In this document: in pieces, positions 1 through 12,000 of the stretch
How positions within the stretch are numbered: the stretch's first letter is position 1
Layout of the letters: every line of letters starts with the position of its first letter
Assembly: GCF_016599145.1 (NCBI RefSeq)
Contig: NZ_JAENKO010000002.1
Coordinates: 124,001-188,000 of the forward strand
DNA length: 64,000 nucleotides
Reading direction: 5' to 3'
From: Tomitella cavernea
GTDB lineage: Bacteria > Actinomycetota > Actinomycetes > Mycobacteriales > Mycobacteriaceae
Made by a program: the position numbers and the translations under genes
Notes under the pieces: generated by a model
Told to the model about the DNA's origin: nothing
Databases searched by the model: none
What the model saw: only the letters and a program-made list of their open reading frames with translations

Positions 1-3000
1 CACCTGCGCGAGCAGATCGCTGAACGAGGCGTCGGGGTGCACGGCGGCCCGCAGCACCAGCGTGTTGACGAACATTCCTACGAGCTCGTCGAGCTGTGCG
101 TCATTGCGGCCGGCCACCGGGGTGCCGATGGCGACGTCCGGCTGGGCGCTGAGCCGTTCGAGCAGGACTGCAAGACCCGCGTGCATGACCATGAACATGG
201 TCGTGCCGGTACGCCGCGCGACCTCCGCGAGCGCACCGTGCAGATCAGCGTCGAGCGCAAACGGCACGCCCGCCCCGCGGAACGATTGCACGGGCGGTCG
301 CGGGCGGTCGGCCGGGAGCTCGATCGATTCCGGAAGCCCTCCTAGAGCAGCGTGCCAGTAGTCCAGCTGCCGCCTCACCAGAGATTCCGCGTCCGCTTCG
401 TCGCCGAGCAGGTCCCGCTGCCACAGCGCGAAGTCCGCATACTGGACCGGCAGCGGTTCCCACGCCGGCACCTGCCCTGCGGACCGTGCCGCATACGCGG
501 TCATCAGGTCCGAGAACAGCGGTGCGAGCGACGCCCCGTCCGCCGAGATGTGGTGCACCACCATCATCAGCACGTGATCGGTCGCGCCCAGCTCGAAGCA
601 CGCCACTCGCACCGGTACGGACCGAGTGACATCGAATCCCTCACCGGCCATGGCCGCCATGCGGGCCATCATGTCCTGTTCGCCGGCAGAAGCGACGACG
701 GGCAGCTCCGCCGACGCTTCGGAGGCGTCGACGATCACCTGGCGGGGCTCGCCGTCCGAGTCCGGGTACACCGTCCGCAGCGTTTCGTGCCGCGCGACTA
801 CGTCGCGGTACGCCTGACCCAGGGCCTCGAGATCGACAGCTCCGCGCAGGCGTACCGCGAGCGGCATGTTGTAGGCCGCCGAGGCGGTGTCGAACTGGTT
901 GATGAACCACATGCGCTGCTGCGCCAGCGACAGCGGGATGCGCTCCGGGCGCTGCCGGGCCGTGAGCGGCACCCGGTGCGCGTTCGTCCGTCCGTCGAGA
1001 CGATGCGTTATCGCCGAGACGGTGGCCCCGTCGAAGAACTCCCTGACGCTGAGGTCCGCATCGAATACGGCATTTATCCGCGCCACCGCCCGCGTCGCGG
1101 AAAGCGAGTCCCCTCCCAGCTCGAAGAACGGCTCCGCGGCACTGACCTGATCAATTCCGAGCAGTTCCGCGAAAATCGCCGCGACGGACCGCTCCGCCTC
1201 CGTCTCGGGCGCCACATAGTCGCGCGTGAACATCGCGGGATCCGGGTCCGGCAGCGCCTTGCGATCGAGCTTGCCGTTCGCGTTCAACGGCATCGCCTCG
1301 AGCTGCATGATCGTGTCCGGCACCATGTATTCCGGCAGCGTGGCGGCGCACGCGGACATCAGCGATTCGACGTCCACGGGCGCATCGGCGACGACGTATC
1401 CGACGAGGCGCTGCCCCGACACGCCCTGATGAACCGTCACCGCAGCCTGGCTCAGCTCGTCGCGGGACAACAGCGCTGATTCGATCTCTCCGAGCTCGAT
1501 CCGCAGGCCGCGGATCTTGACCTGGAAATCGGTACGCCCGAGAAACTCCAATTCGCCGTGGTTGTTCCACCGCACGAGGTCGCCCGTGCGGTACATGCGT
1601 TCGCCCGGAGCACCGAAGGGGTCCGCGACGAATCGCTCGGCGGACAGATCCGCCCGGCCCTGATACCCCCGGGCAAGCTGGATCCCTGAAAGATACAGCT
1701 CCCCTGCGACTCCCTGCGGTACCGCCCGCAGCCGGGAATCGAGCACGTAGCCCTGCGAGTTGAGCAAGGGCACGCCGATCGGCACGGACGCACCGAACGG
1801 ATAGTCCAAAAGCGAATACGTCGCCGTGACGGTGAATTCCGTCGGACCATAGGTGTTGACCAGTTCGGCGTCACTCGTCTCACGGAACCGGTCGATCAGT
1901 TCGGGGGAGAGCGCCTCTCCGCCGGCCACGACGAAACGGACAGAATCCAGGACGTCGCCGAACTCTCCCGAAATGAACACGTCAAGCATCGAGGGGACGA
2001 ACTCCACGACGCTGACCCGCTGCGTCTTGATCAAATCTGACAGATAATCCGGCTCACGGTGCCCGCCGTGCCGTGCGATGACCACTCGCGCGCCGACGAG
2101 GAGCGGCGCCAGGCACTCCCACATGGCCACGTCGAAGGTGTACGGGGCCTTCTGCACGATGCGGTCCTCTTCGGTCAACCGATATTGGTCAACCGTCCAT
2201 TGCATCTGGTTGTCCAGGCCCGCGTAGGTGCACACGACCCCCTTGGGTCTGCCGGTGGAGCCGGAAGTGAAGATCACGTACGCGGCATTGTCGCCGCGCA
2301 GGACACTCAATCGATCGGCATCGGTGATCGGCCCGTCGCCCACCCCCGCCGCATCGAAGTCGTCGACCTTCACCACCTGCGCATCGTCCGGCAACGCGAT
2401 CCGGTCTGCACGACGGGTCAGTACAACGACGGGACGAGCGGCCTCGATGACATAGGCGGTCCGCTCCGCGGGGTGCTCCGGGTCCAGCGGCACATACGTA
2501 CCACCGGCCTTGAGCACCGCATGAATCGCGACCATCGCCTCGAGGCTGCGCTGCATCCCGATCGCAACGGGGCGGTCCGGCCCCACACCCATCGAAATGA
2601 GGTGGCGCGCCATGACGTTCGACCTGCTGTCGAACTCGCGGTAGGTCAGTTCCGTTCCCTCGAAATGCAGGGCGACCGCCTCCGGCGCCCGCCCGACCTG
2701 AGCGACAAAACGGTCCATCGCACGCGGAACCTCCGCGACGCCCGCGCCGGCGGTGGCGTCGGCAACGAGGCCTGCGAGCAGACTAGCGAAGTTGGCCGCG
2801 AAATCCGCACTGTCCTCGCCATCGAGGACCCCCGGCAGAAGCGTGGTCAGCGCGACGGTCACTGCCGCCTCGGCACCGACCCCCATGCCCGCGAGCGACG
2901 TCGCCAGTTCCGCTGATTTGTCGTGCAACTGCTTGTAGGTGACATCGATGCCGTTGTGCGAGACTGCGACATCGCCCGGACGCAACGCCGCGGCCGTGTC

Positions 3001-6000
3001 CAGCAACTCCGGCAACGGCTTCGCCTTCAAGTCGTCCGACACCGCTTGCGACGACAGGGAGCCGGGCGGTGCAGCCGATACGGCACCCGGCTTCTCCTGC
3101 GCCGTGAGGATGTCGATCTCCTCGACTGCGGTGGCCGGTTCGGCGGTGCCGGCGCGGAGCACGGAAACGAGCCGCTCCGCGAAGCGTTTCGCCGTGCTGC
3201 GATCGAAGATGTCGGTCGCGAACTCGAGGTAACCGTCCCAGCCGCGTGCCGAACCGTCCGCATCGAATCGCTCGACCAGAGTCACACCGAGATCCGACTG
3301 CACCTCGCCGAAGTTCGCATCGAGGGCTTCGACCGCCAGCCCGGCCATTCGCACGGACGGCTGCTGGAGGTTCTGGAAGCTCAGCATCACCTGCGCGAAC
3401 GGAGTGTACGAATCCGACCGCGCCGCGCCGAGCGCGTTCAATACACGTTCGAAGGGAATATCGGCGTTGTCGAACGCGTCCAGGTCCAGTCTTTTGACCG
3501 CGTCGACGAGATCTGCGAACGACGTCGTCGGATCAACGTCCGCCCGCAGAACGAGGGTGTTGACGAACATGCCGACCAGATCGTCGAGAGAGGCGCTGCC
3601 CCGCCCGGCAACCGGCGTGCTGATCGGAATCCGCGCCGCACCGCTCAACCGCGACAGCAGGGCACCCAGCGCAGCGTGGACGATCATGAACGGTGTGGCG
3701 CCGTGCTCGCGCGCGAGCTCGCGGATGCGGCCGACCACTTCCGCATCGACCCGGAACTCGACGATTTCGCCGACTCCCGACCGCGATGCCGGGCGCGGCC
3801 GGTCGACAGGAAGCTCGAGGACTTCCGGCAATCCCGTGAGCCGGTCCCGCCAGAATTGCAACTGCGCGGACGCGACGGAGCGCGGATCGTCTTCCGAACC
3901 GAGAAGCCCGCGCTGCCACAGCGCGAAGTCCGCGTACTGGATCTCCAGCGGATCCCAATGCGGAGCCTCCCCGCCCGTTCGCGCGTCGTACGCGATCATG
4001 AGATCGCGGGACAACGGGGCCATCGAGGAACCGTCGGCGCAGATGTGGTGCGCGACGACGACCAGCACGTGCTCGTCGCCCGCAGTCTTGTACAGCCGGG
4101 CGCGCACTGGTAGCTGCCTTGTCACATCGAATCCCGCCGAGGCCAGTTCGACAGCGCGCGACCGTGCTTCAGCGTCGTCGCGGACATCCTCGAGCGGCAA
4201 TGCCGAATCCGCGGCCTCCGCGACATCCAGAACCTTCTGGCTCGGTCCGTCGACGGAATCCGGGTATACGGTGCGCAATGACTCGTGCCGGCCGATCACG
4301 TCGCGCAGAGCGGCGCGCAGCGCTTCGACGTTCAAAGATCCGGACAGTTTCAGCGCCAGCGGGATGTTGTACGCCGCGGAATCCGGGTCGAGACGATTGA
4401 GGAACCAGATCCGCTGCTGCGCCAACGACAGCGGGATGCGCTCCGGCCGCTGCTGCGGCACCAGCGGGGGCCGCTCGGCCGACCGACCACGCAGCTCTTC
4501 CAGTCTGCGGGCCAGCTCGGCCGCGGTCGGTGCCTCGAAGAGCACCCGGACCGGGGCGTCGGCGCCGATAGCCTCGTTGATCCGCGCCATCGCCTTCGTC
4601 GCCACCAGCGAGTTCCCGCCCAGGTCGAAGAAGGACTCGTCCACACCGATCGCGTCCGCACCCAGCACCTCGGCCAGGCGCTCCGCGACGAGCCGCTCCA
4701 GTTCCGTGCGCGGCATCCGCTTGTCCTCGGCGCTCGCGAAGAACTCCGGCCGCGGCAGCGCGCGGCGGTCCAGCTTGCCCACGGGCGTGAGCGGCACTTC
4801 GTCGAGCACGGTGATCAGCGATGGAACCATGTAGCCGGGCAGGAACCCGCGCACGTGCTCGCGCAGTGCCGCGGTGTCGATCGAGCGCCCCGCCACCGGC
4901 AGGACGTAACCGACGATCACCTCGTCCCCGGAGGGGCCGGCCACCGTCGCCGCGCTCGCGAATTCCACGTCCGCATGCCCGGCCAGCGCGGCCTCGATCT
5001 CGCCGAGCTCGATGCGGAAGCCGTGCACCTTGACCTGGAAGTCGCTGCGGCCCACGTACTCGACGGCGTGGTCCGCGGTCCAGCGCACCACGTCACCGGT
5101 GCGGTACATCCGCTCGCCCGGCTCACCGTAAGGATCGGCGACGAAGCGCGCCGCCGTCAGCCCGCGGCGGTCGTGATATCCGCGGGCCAAGCCCGGGCCG
5201 GACAGGTACAGCTCGCCGGCGACACCTGCCGGCACCGGCTGCAGCCGATCGTCCAGCACCAACTCGCGCACGCCGCGCACCGGCCCGCCGATGGTCACGC
5301 GGTCCCCTGGCCGCACCGGGTCCGAGATATTCGTCATGATCGTGGCCTCGGTAGGCCCGTACCCGTTGTGCAGGTGGCGGCCCGGCCCCCACCGGTCGGC
5401 CAGCTCGGCCCCCCAGTGCTCGCCGCCCACGACCACCACCGCGAACTCGTCGAGCCCGGACGGGTCCACCGATGCGAGCGCCGCAGGCGTGATGAACGCA
5501 TGCGTCACGCGCCGGTCGCGGAGGAATTCGCCCAGGTCCGTCCCGCCGTACACGTCGGTCGGGGCGATGACCATCGTCGCCCCCGCCCCGGTCGCCAACA
5601 GCAATTCGAGCACCGAGGCATCGAAGCTCGGCGACGCGAAGTGCAGTGTGCGCGAATCCGTCGTGACCTCGTAACGCTCGCGCTGCTCGAGCGCGAAGTT
5701 CGCCAACCCGCCGTGCGTGACGACGACGCCCTTCGGCCGCCCCGTGGTGCCGGAGGTATAGATCACGTATGCCGCATTCTCCGGCGCTACCACCCCCCTG
5801 CGCTCCGCATCGGTCACTGCGGCGGCCAACTGCCGCGCGCACCGCTCGGCGCACGCTTCCGAATCCAGTTCGATCCAATCGACGCCCTGCGGGAAGTGGT
5901 CCGCATCTGCGGACACCGTCAGACCCACCCGCACGCCGGAATCGGCGACCATGTGCGCGATGCGCTCCGCCGGATACGTGGGGTCGATCGGCACGTACGC

Positions 6001-9000
6001 GCCGCCCGCCTTCGCGACGGCCCAGATGCCCAGGATCGACTCGACCGAGCGCGTGATGCCCAGCGCCACGAAGGTCTCGGCGCCCACGCCGCGATCGATC
6101 AGTACCCGCGCGAGTCGGTTGGACCGCTCATCGAGTTCCCGGTAGGTGACCCGGCTGTCGCCGGATTCCACCGCGATACCGTCCGGGTTCGCTTCGACTG
6201 CGCGCGCCAGCAGGGCAGCGAGGGTCCGCGCTTCCACGCCGGAGACCCCGCGCACGGGCACCAGGGTGGTGCGCTCGGCAGCGCTGAGCACGTCGATCCG
6301 CCCGATGCGCGCGGAATCGTCCGCCACGACCGCCTCGAGCACCCGCAGGTAGCGCTGGATCAGCGATTCGACTGTGCCGGCATCGAAGATGTCGGTCGCG
6401 TACCCGGTATGGATGCCGATACCGCCGGGGGTGCCGTCCGCATTCCAGCGCTCGGAGAGGTCGAAGGTGAGGTCGAACTTCGCGACCTCCACGTCCACGG
6501 CGCCCGGCGTGACCTCCAGCCCCTCGAACTCCAGGGTGGGCACTGCATCCGCCTGGTGGGTCATCATCACCTGGAACAGCGGGGTGTGCGCCGTGGAACG
6601 CGGCGGGTCGAGGGCCTCGACGAGCCGCTCGAACGGCACGTCCGCATTGCCGAACGCGCCCAGGTCGGCCTCGCGCACGCGGCCCAGGAACCGGGCGAAG
6701 TCCAGCTCCGGATCCACATGCGTGCGCAGCACCAGGGTGTTGACGAACATGCCGACGATGTCCTCGAGCGCCGGCTCGCCGCGCCCGGCCACGGCCGCCC
6801 CGACGGCGACGTCCTGCGTGCCGCTCACGCGGGAGAGCATGACCGCGAGCGCGCCGTGCAGCGCCATGAACAGCGAAGCGCCGTTGCGGTGGGCCAGATC
6901 CGCCAGCGCGCGATGCATCTGGGGGTCGATAACCGCCATCACCGCACCACCGCGCATATCACGCGTCGTCGGCCGCGGCCTGTCCGTCGGCAGCGCGATC
7001 GACTCCGGAATCCCGCCCAGGGTCTGCGACCAATAGGCGATCTGCCGTGCACCCCGGGCGTCCGGGTCGTCGTGCGCGCCCAGAAGCTCGCGCTGCCAGA
7101 TCGCGTAGTCGACGTATTGCACCGCCAGCGGCAGCCGGTTCGGGGCCTCGCCGCGCACGCGGGCCGCGTAGGCGGCCATCATGTCGCCGGCCAGCGGCGC
7201 CGACGATGCACCGTCGGAGGCGATGTGATGCAGAACCAGGGCGAGCACGTGCTCGGTGGGGGACGTCCGGAACAGCCGGACACGCAGCGGCGCATCCGCG
7301 GTGAGGTCGAATCCGCGCGCGGCGATGGCGAGCAGCTCGTCCGAGAGCCCCGCTTCGTCGACGTCCACCGGGGTGAGGTCGATCTTCACCTGCGCGGCGG
7401 GGAGGATCACCTGCTCGGCCTCGCCGTCCGCGCCGGGAAACACCGTGCGCAGGGTCTCCTGGCGCTCGACCACGTCCCGCAATGCCGCTGCCAACGCGTC
7501 GGTGTCCAGCGATCCGGAGAACCGCACGGTCAGCGGGATGTTGTAGGCGGGCGACTGCGGATCGAACCGGTTGAGCAGCCACATGCGCTGCTGCGCCATC
7601 GACAACGGCAGGTGCTCGGGGCGTTCGGCGGCGACGAGCGCCGGACGGGCGGCGCCCTCCCCTTCGGCGTGTTCCGCGAAGTCCGCGAGCAGCGCGACCG
7701 TGGGCGCGTCGAAGAGGTCCCGCATACCGATTTCGACGCCGAACGCCTCGCCCACGCGTGCGGTCACACGGGTGGCGCTCAGCGAGTTCCCGCCCAGGTC
7801 GAAGAAGGACTCCTCGACGCTGACGCGGTCCAGTCCGAGTACGTCGGCCACGATGCCGGCGACCACTTCCTCGGCCACGCCGCGCGGGGCGACGTACCGG
7901 CTCTCGCCGGCATCCATCACCGGCGCCGGCAGGGCCTTGCGGTCGATCTTGCCGCTGGGGTTCAGCGGCATGGCGTCGAGCACCACGACGGCCTCCGGCA
8001 CCATGTACCCCGGCAACTGCCCGCCGAGCTGCGAGATCAGGTCCGATTCCGCCACCGACGCACCGTCGCGGGCCGTCACGTAGCCGACCAGATGCTGGCC
8101 GCGATCGTCCTCATGCACCACGACGACCGATTGCATGACCCCTGCTGCGGCGGTCAGCGCCGTCTCGATCTCCCCGAGCTCGATGCGCAAGCCGCGGATC
8201 TTGACCTGGAAGTCGCTGCGGCCGATGAACATCAGCTCGCCGTCGGGGCGGCGCCGCACCAAGTCGCCCGTGCGGTACATACGCGTTCCCGGCTCGCCGA
8301 ACGGGTTCGCGACGAATCGGGACGCCGTCATCGCGAACATCCCGCGGTAGCCGCGACCCAGGACGATGCCGCTGATGTACAGCTCGCCCGTCACCCCCGC
8401 CGGCACCGGTCGCAGCCGACTATCGAGCACGTGGTACCCCGCACCGGCGAAGGCATCCCCGATCGGGATATCGCCGTCCTCCGCATCCAGGGAGGAGAGG
8501 TCCACCTCGAAGCAGGAGGTCGTGTCCGACGTCTCCGTGGGGCCGTACGTGTTCAGCATCCGCGTGCGCGTGCCGATCAACGGCCTGCGGGCCGCCTCGC
8601 GGATGGGCTCACCGCCCAGGACGATCCACTCGAGGTTGGCGATCGCTGATGCGGTGTCGAGATCCACCAGCACCTCGAAGGCGCTCGGGGCCATGTTCGC
8701 GACCGCGATGTCCCCGGTGGCCAGTTGCCGCAGAATCGACTGCGGATCGAACCCGTCGGCGGCGAGGTGGAGAACGCCGCCGAAGCCGAGCGAGAGCCAG
8801 ATGTTCTTCTGCGTCTGATCGAACAGCGGCGAATTGGCGACGAGCACGCCGGTGCCGGCACGGAAGTCCAATGCGCTGCGGTACCACTGGAAGTCGTTGG
8901 CCACACCGCGCATCGGCACCATCGTCGGCTTCGGTTTGCCCGTCGATCCGGAGGTGGTGATCACGTACGCGAGCCGGTCCCCCGCCGCGGCGTCCGCCCA

Positions 9001-12000
9001 GGCGTCCGGGAGGTCCGTGTCATCGCGGTCTGCCAGACGTACGGCCGTGGCGGGATCATCCAGAGCGATCGTCGTGAACGGCAGATCGGACCCCGGCCGC
9101 CAACCGGACGTGGTCACCACCGCCGACGCATCGAGCACGCCGACGAGATCGATGATGCGCTCGAGCGGCCACGCCGGATCCAGCGGACAGTACGCCGCAC
9201 CCGCCTTCCACGCCGCGAGCATGCCGACCACCCATTCCGCCGAACGTGGCACGATCAGCGGAACCACGTCGTCGGGACCGACGCCGCACGACTGCAACTC
9301 CCGGGCGAGAGCGTTGGCGCGGGAGTTAAGTTCCGCGCGGGTGAGCCGCTGTTCGCCGGAGACGACCACAAGCGCATCCGGATCCTGCGCGGCCAGTTCC
9401 TGCCAGCGCCCCGCAGCGCTGGTCAACGGCCAGCCGTCCGGATCCGGTTCGTCGCCGGGCGCCGTGTGCACCGCTGGCTCGTCAGGCACGATCTCGATAT
9501 CGCCGACCAGGGCGTGCGCGTCCGCGATGACCTGGTCGAGAACGGCTCCGAAGCCTTCGGGCGCGGTCATTATCGTCGGCACCAGCCCGGACAGGACGAC
9601 GGAGACGATCGCCTGGTCATCCATCCCGCGCTCGGCCATCGTCCCGGCGAGCAGCTTCATACGCTCGTCGAACTCGCGGTAGGTCACCCGCATGCCGTCT
9701 TGCTCCACGGCGATCGCCTCGGGATCGACGCGCACAGCCGCCGCCAACAGTTGCGGCAATTCACGGACCGTCATCACACGCTGTGATTCGGCAGGAGCCA
9801 ACTGGGCTTTCTCCTTGTCGGTGAGTATGTCTATATCGCCAATCGCCACGGCCGCGTCCGACGCGAACGCTTCGAGGACGAGGACATACCGCTGCACGAT
9901 CAATTCCACGGTCGACCGGTCGAACAGATCGGTCGCGTACGTGCAGCGCGCGTCGATGCCGCCGCCCGCGCCGTCTTCACCGACCTGTTCGGAAAGCGTG
10001 AACGTCAGATCGTATTTGGCGGACTCCGCCATGTCCGCAAGCACGTTCACCCTGAGCCCGGGCAACTCCAGAGTCGCCTGCGCGTTGTTCTGGAAGGCGA
10101 GCATGACCTGAAACAGCGGCGCGTACGCATTGGAGCGCACGACCCCCTGGGACTGCACGACAGTCTCGAACGGCACGTCGGCGTTGTCGAATGCCGCAAG
10201 ATCCGCTGCCCGTGCAGAAGCGATCAACTCCGAAATCGGAGCCGCCGGATCCACTTCGGTGCGGAGGACCAGCGTATTGATGAGCATGCCCACCAAATCG
10301 TCCAGTGATCGGTCCCCCCGGCCGAACATCGGAGTACCGACCGCGATGTCGTCGCTGGTGGAAAGCCGCGCAAGCAGTGCGGCGAGCGCGGCGTGCGCGA
10401 ACATGAACAACGTCGCATTATGCGAGGCGGCGACGTCGTTCAGCCCCCGGGTGAGTTCCGCATCGATCGTGAAATCGATGTGGTCGCCGTTCATCGACTG
10501 CCGCGCCGGGCGCGCACGGTCTGTCGGCAATTCGAGACGTTCGGGCAGCCCCGCGAGTTCGCGCCCCCAGAACGCCAATTGGCGCGCGGCAAGGGAATCG
10601 TCGTCCGCCGGATCGCCGACGACCTCATGCTGCCACAATGCGAAGTCGGCGTACTGAACCTCCAGCGGCTCCCACTGGGGCGCGCGGCCGGAGCAGCGCG
10701 CCGTATACGCCACCATGACGTCCCGCGCGAGCGGCATCAAGGAAGCTCCGTCCGCCGCGATGTGGTGCACCACGAGGATCAAGTAGTGGTCGTCTGGCCT
10801 CATCTCGAACAGACGAATGCGCACCGGCACTTCTTCGGCGACGTCGAAGCCCAGTGCAGCGAAGTCGTTCAGCGTCTTGTGCAGATCAGCGTCGGTGACC
10901 GGCTGCCGAACCAGGTCCGTGGCGACGTCGTCCGCCGGAATGATCCGCTGGTACGGCCCTTCGTCCGAATCCGGGTAGAAGGTACGCAGCGACTCGTGCC
11001 GCCCGAGGACGTCCCGCACCGCGGCCGACATCGCCTCCGCGTCGAGTTCCCCGGTCAGGCGCACCGCCATCGGGACGTTGTAGGCGCTCGACGAGCGATC
11101 GTAGCGGTTCATCAGCCACATGCTGCGCTGTGCCAGCGACAGCGGAATCCGCTCAGGCCGCGTCCGCGCAGCCAGGGCGGGGCGCGCGCCGCCGGCCGTT
11201 CGAGCCGAGTCGAGCCGCGCAGCCAGGTCCGCCGCACAGGGCGCCTCGAACAGATCGCGAACTCCCAGCCGCGCTTGTTCGTCCGCATTGATCCGCGCGA
11301 TCACCTTGGTGGCGATCAATGAATCGCCGCCGAGCTCGAAGAATGAATCCGTGACGCTGACGGACTCCACACCGAGCACTTCGGCGAAGACTCCGGCGAC
11401 CAGGGCCTCTGCCGGATCACGGGGTGCGACGAACTCGCCGATCGCCCCGCTGATATCGGCTTTCGGCAGTGCAGCGCGGTCCAGTTTTCCGACGGCCGTC
11501 AGCGGAATCTCGCCGAGGATGACGACCGCGGACGGCACCATGTAGGACGCCAACGATTCGCCGACGAATCGGGTCAACTCGGCCGTGTCCAGCTCGGCCC
11601 CGTCGCTCGGAAGCACGTAGGACACGAGCGCTTTCGCGCCCGACGGCAATTCCTGGCCGTGGGTCGTCGCGAACTCCACGTCCGGATGCCGGGTCAAAGC
11701 CGCGTCTATCTCACCGAGCTCGATCCGGAAGCCGCGGACTTTGACTTGGAAGTCGCTGCGACCGACGTATTCGATCGTCAGAACGCCGGCATCATCCTCG
11801 ATCCACCGCACGACATCGCCCGTGCGGTACATGCGCGTGCCGTCGCCGCCGAAGGGATTGGCGACGAACCGTGCAGCGGTCAATGCACCACGCCCATGGT
11901 ATCCGCGCGCCACATTCGGCCCGCAGATATAGAGCTCGCCGCGGACCCCGACCGGGACCGGGCGCAACCGATCGTCCAGGACCAGCGCCTCCACCCCGCG

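Noticed and set aside
4285-8649. Very long plus-strand reading frame (1454 codons), like those at 14947-19287 and 35027-40591
   Set aside because: They lie exactly opposite NRPS modules, are rich in Arg/His/Gly/Ala with no domain motifs, and vanish where codon bias changes; they are antisense shadows of high-GC coding DNA.
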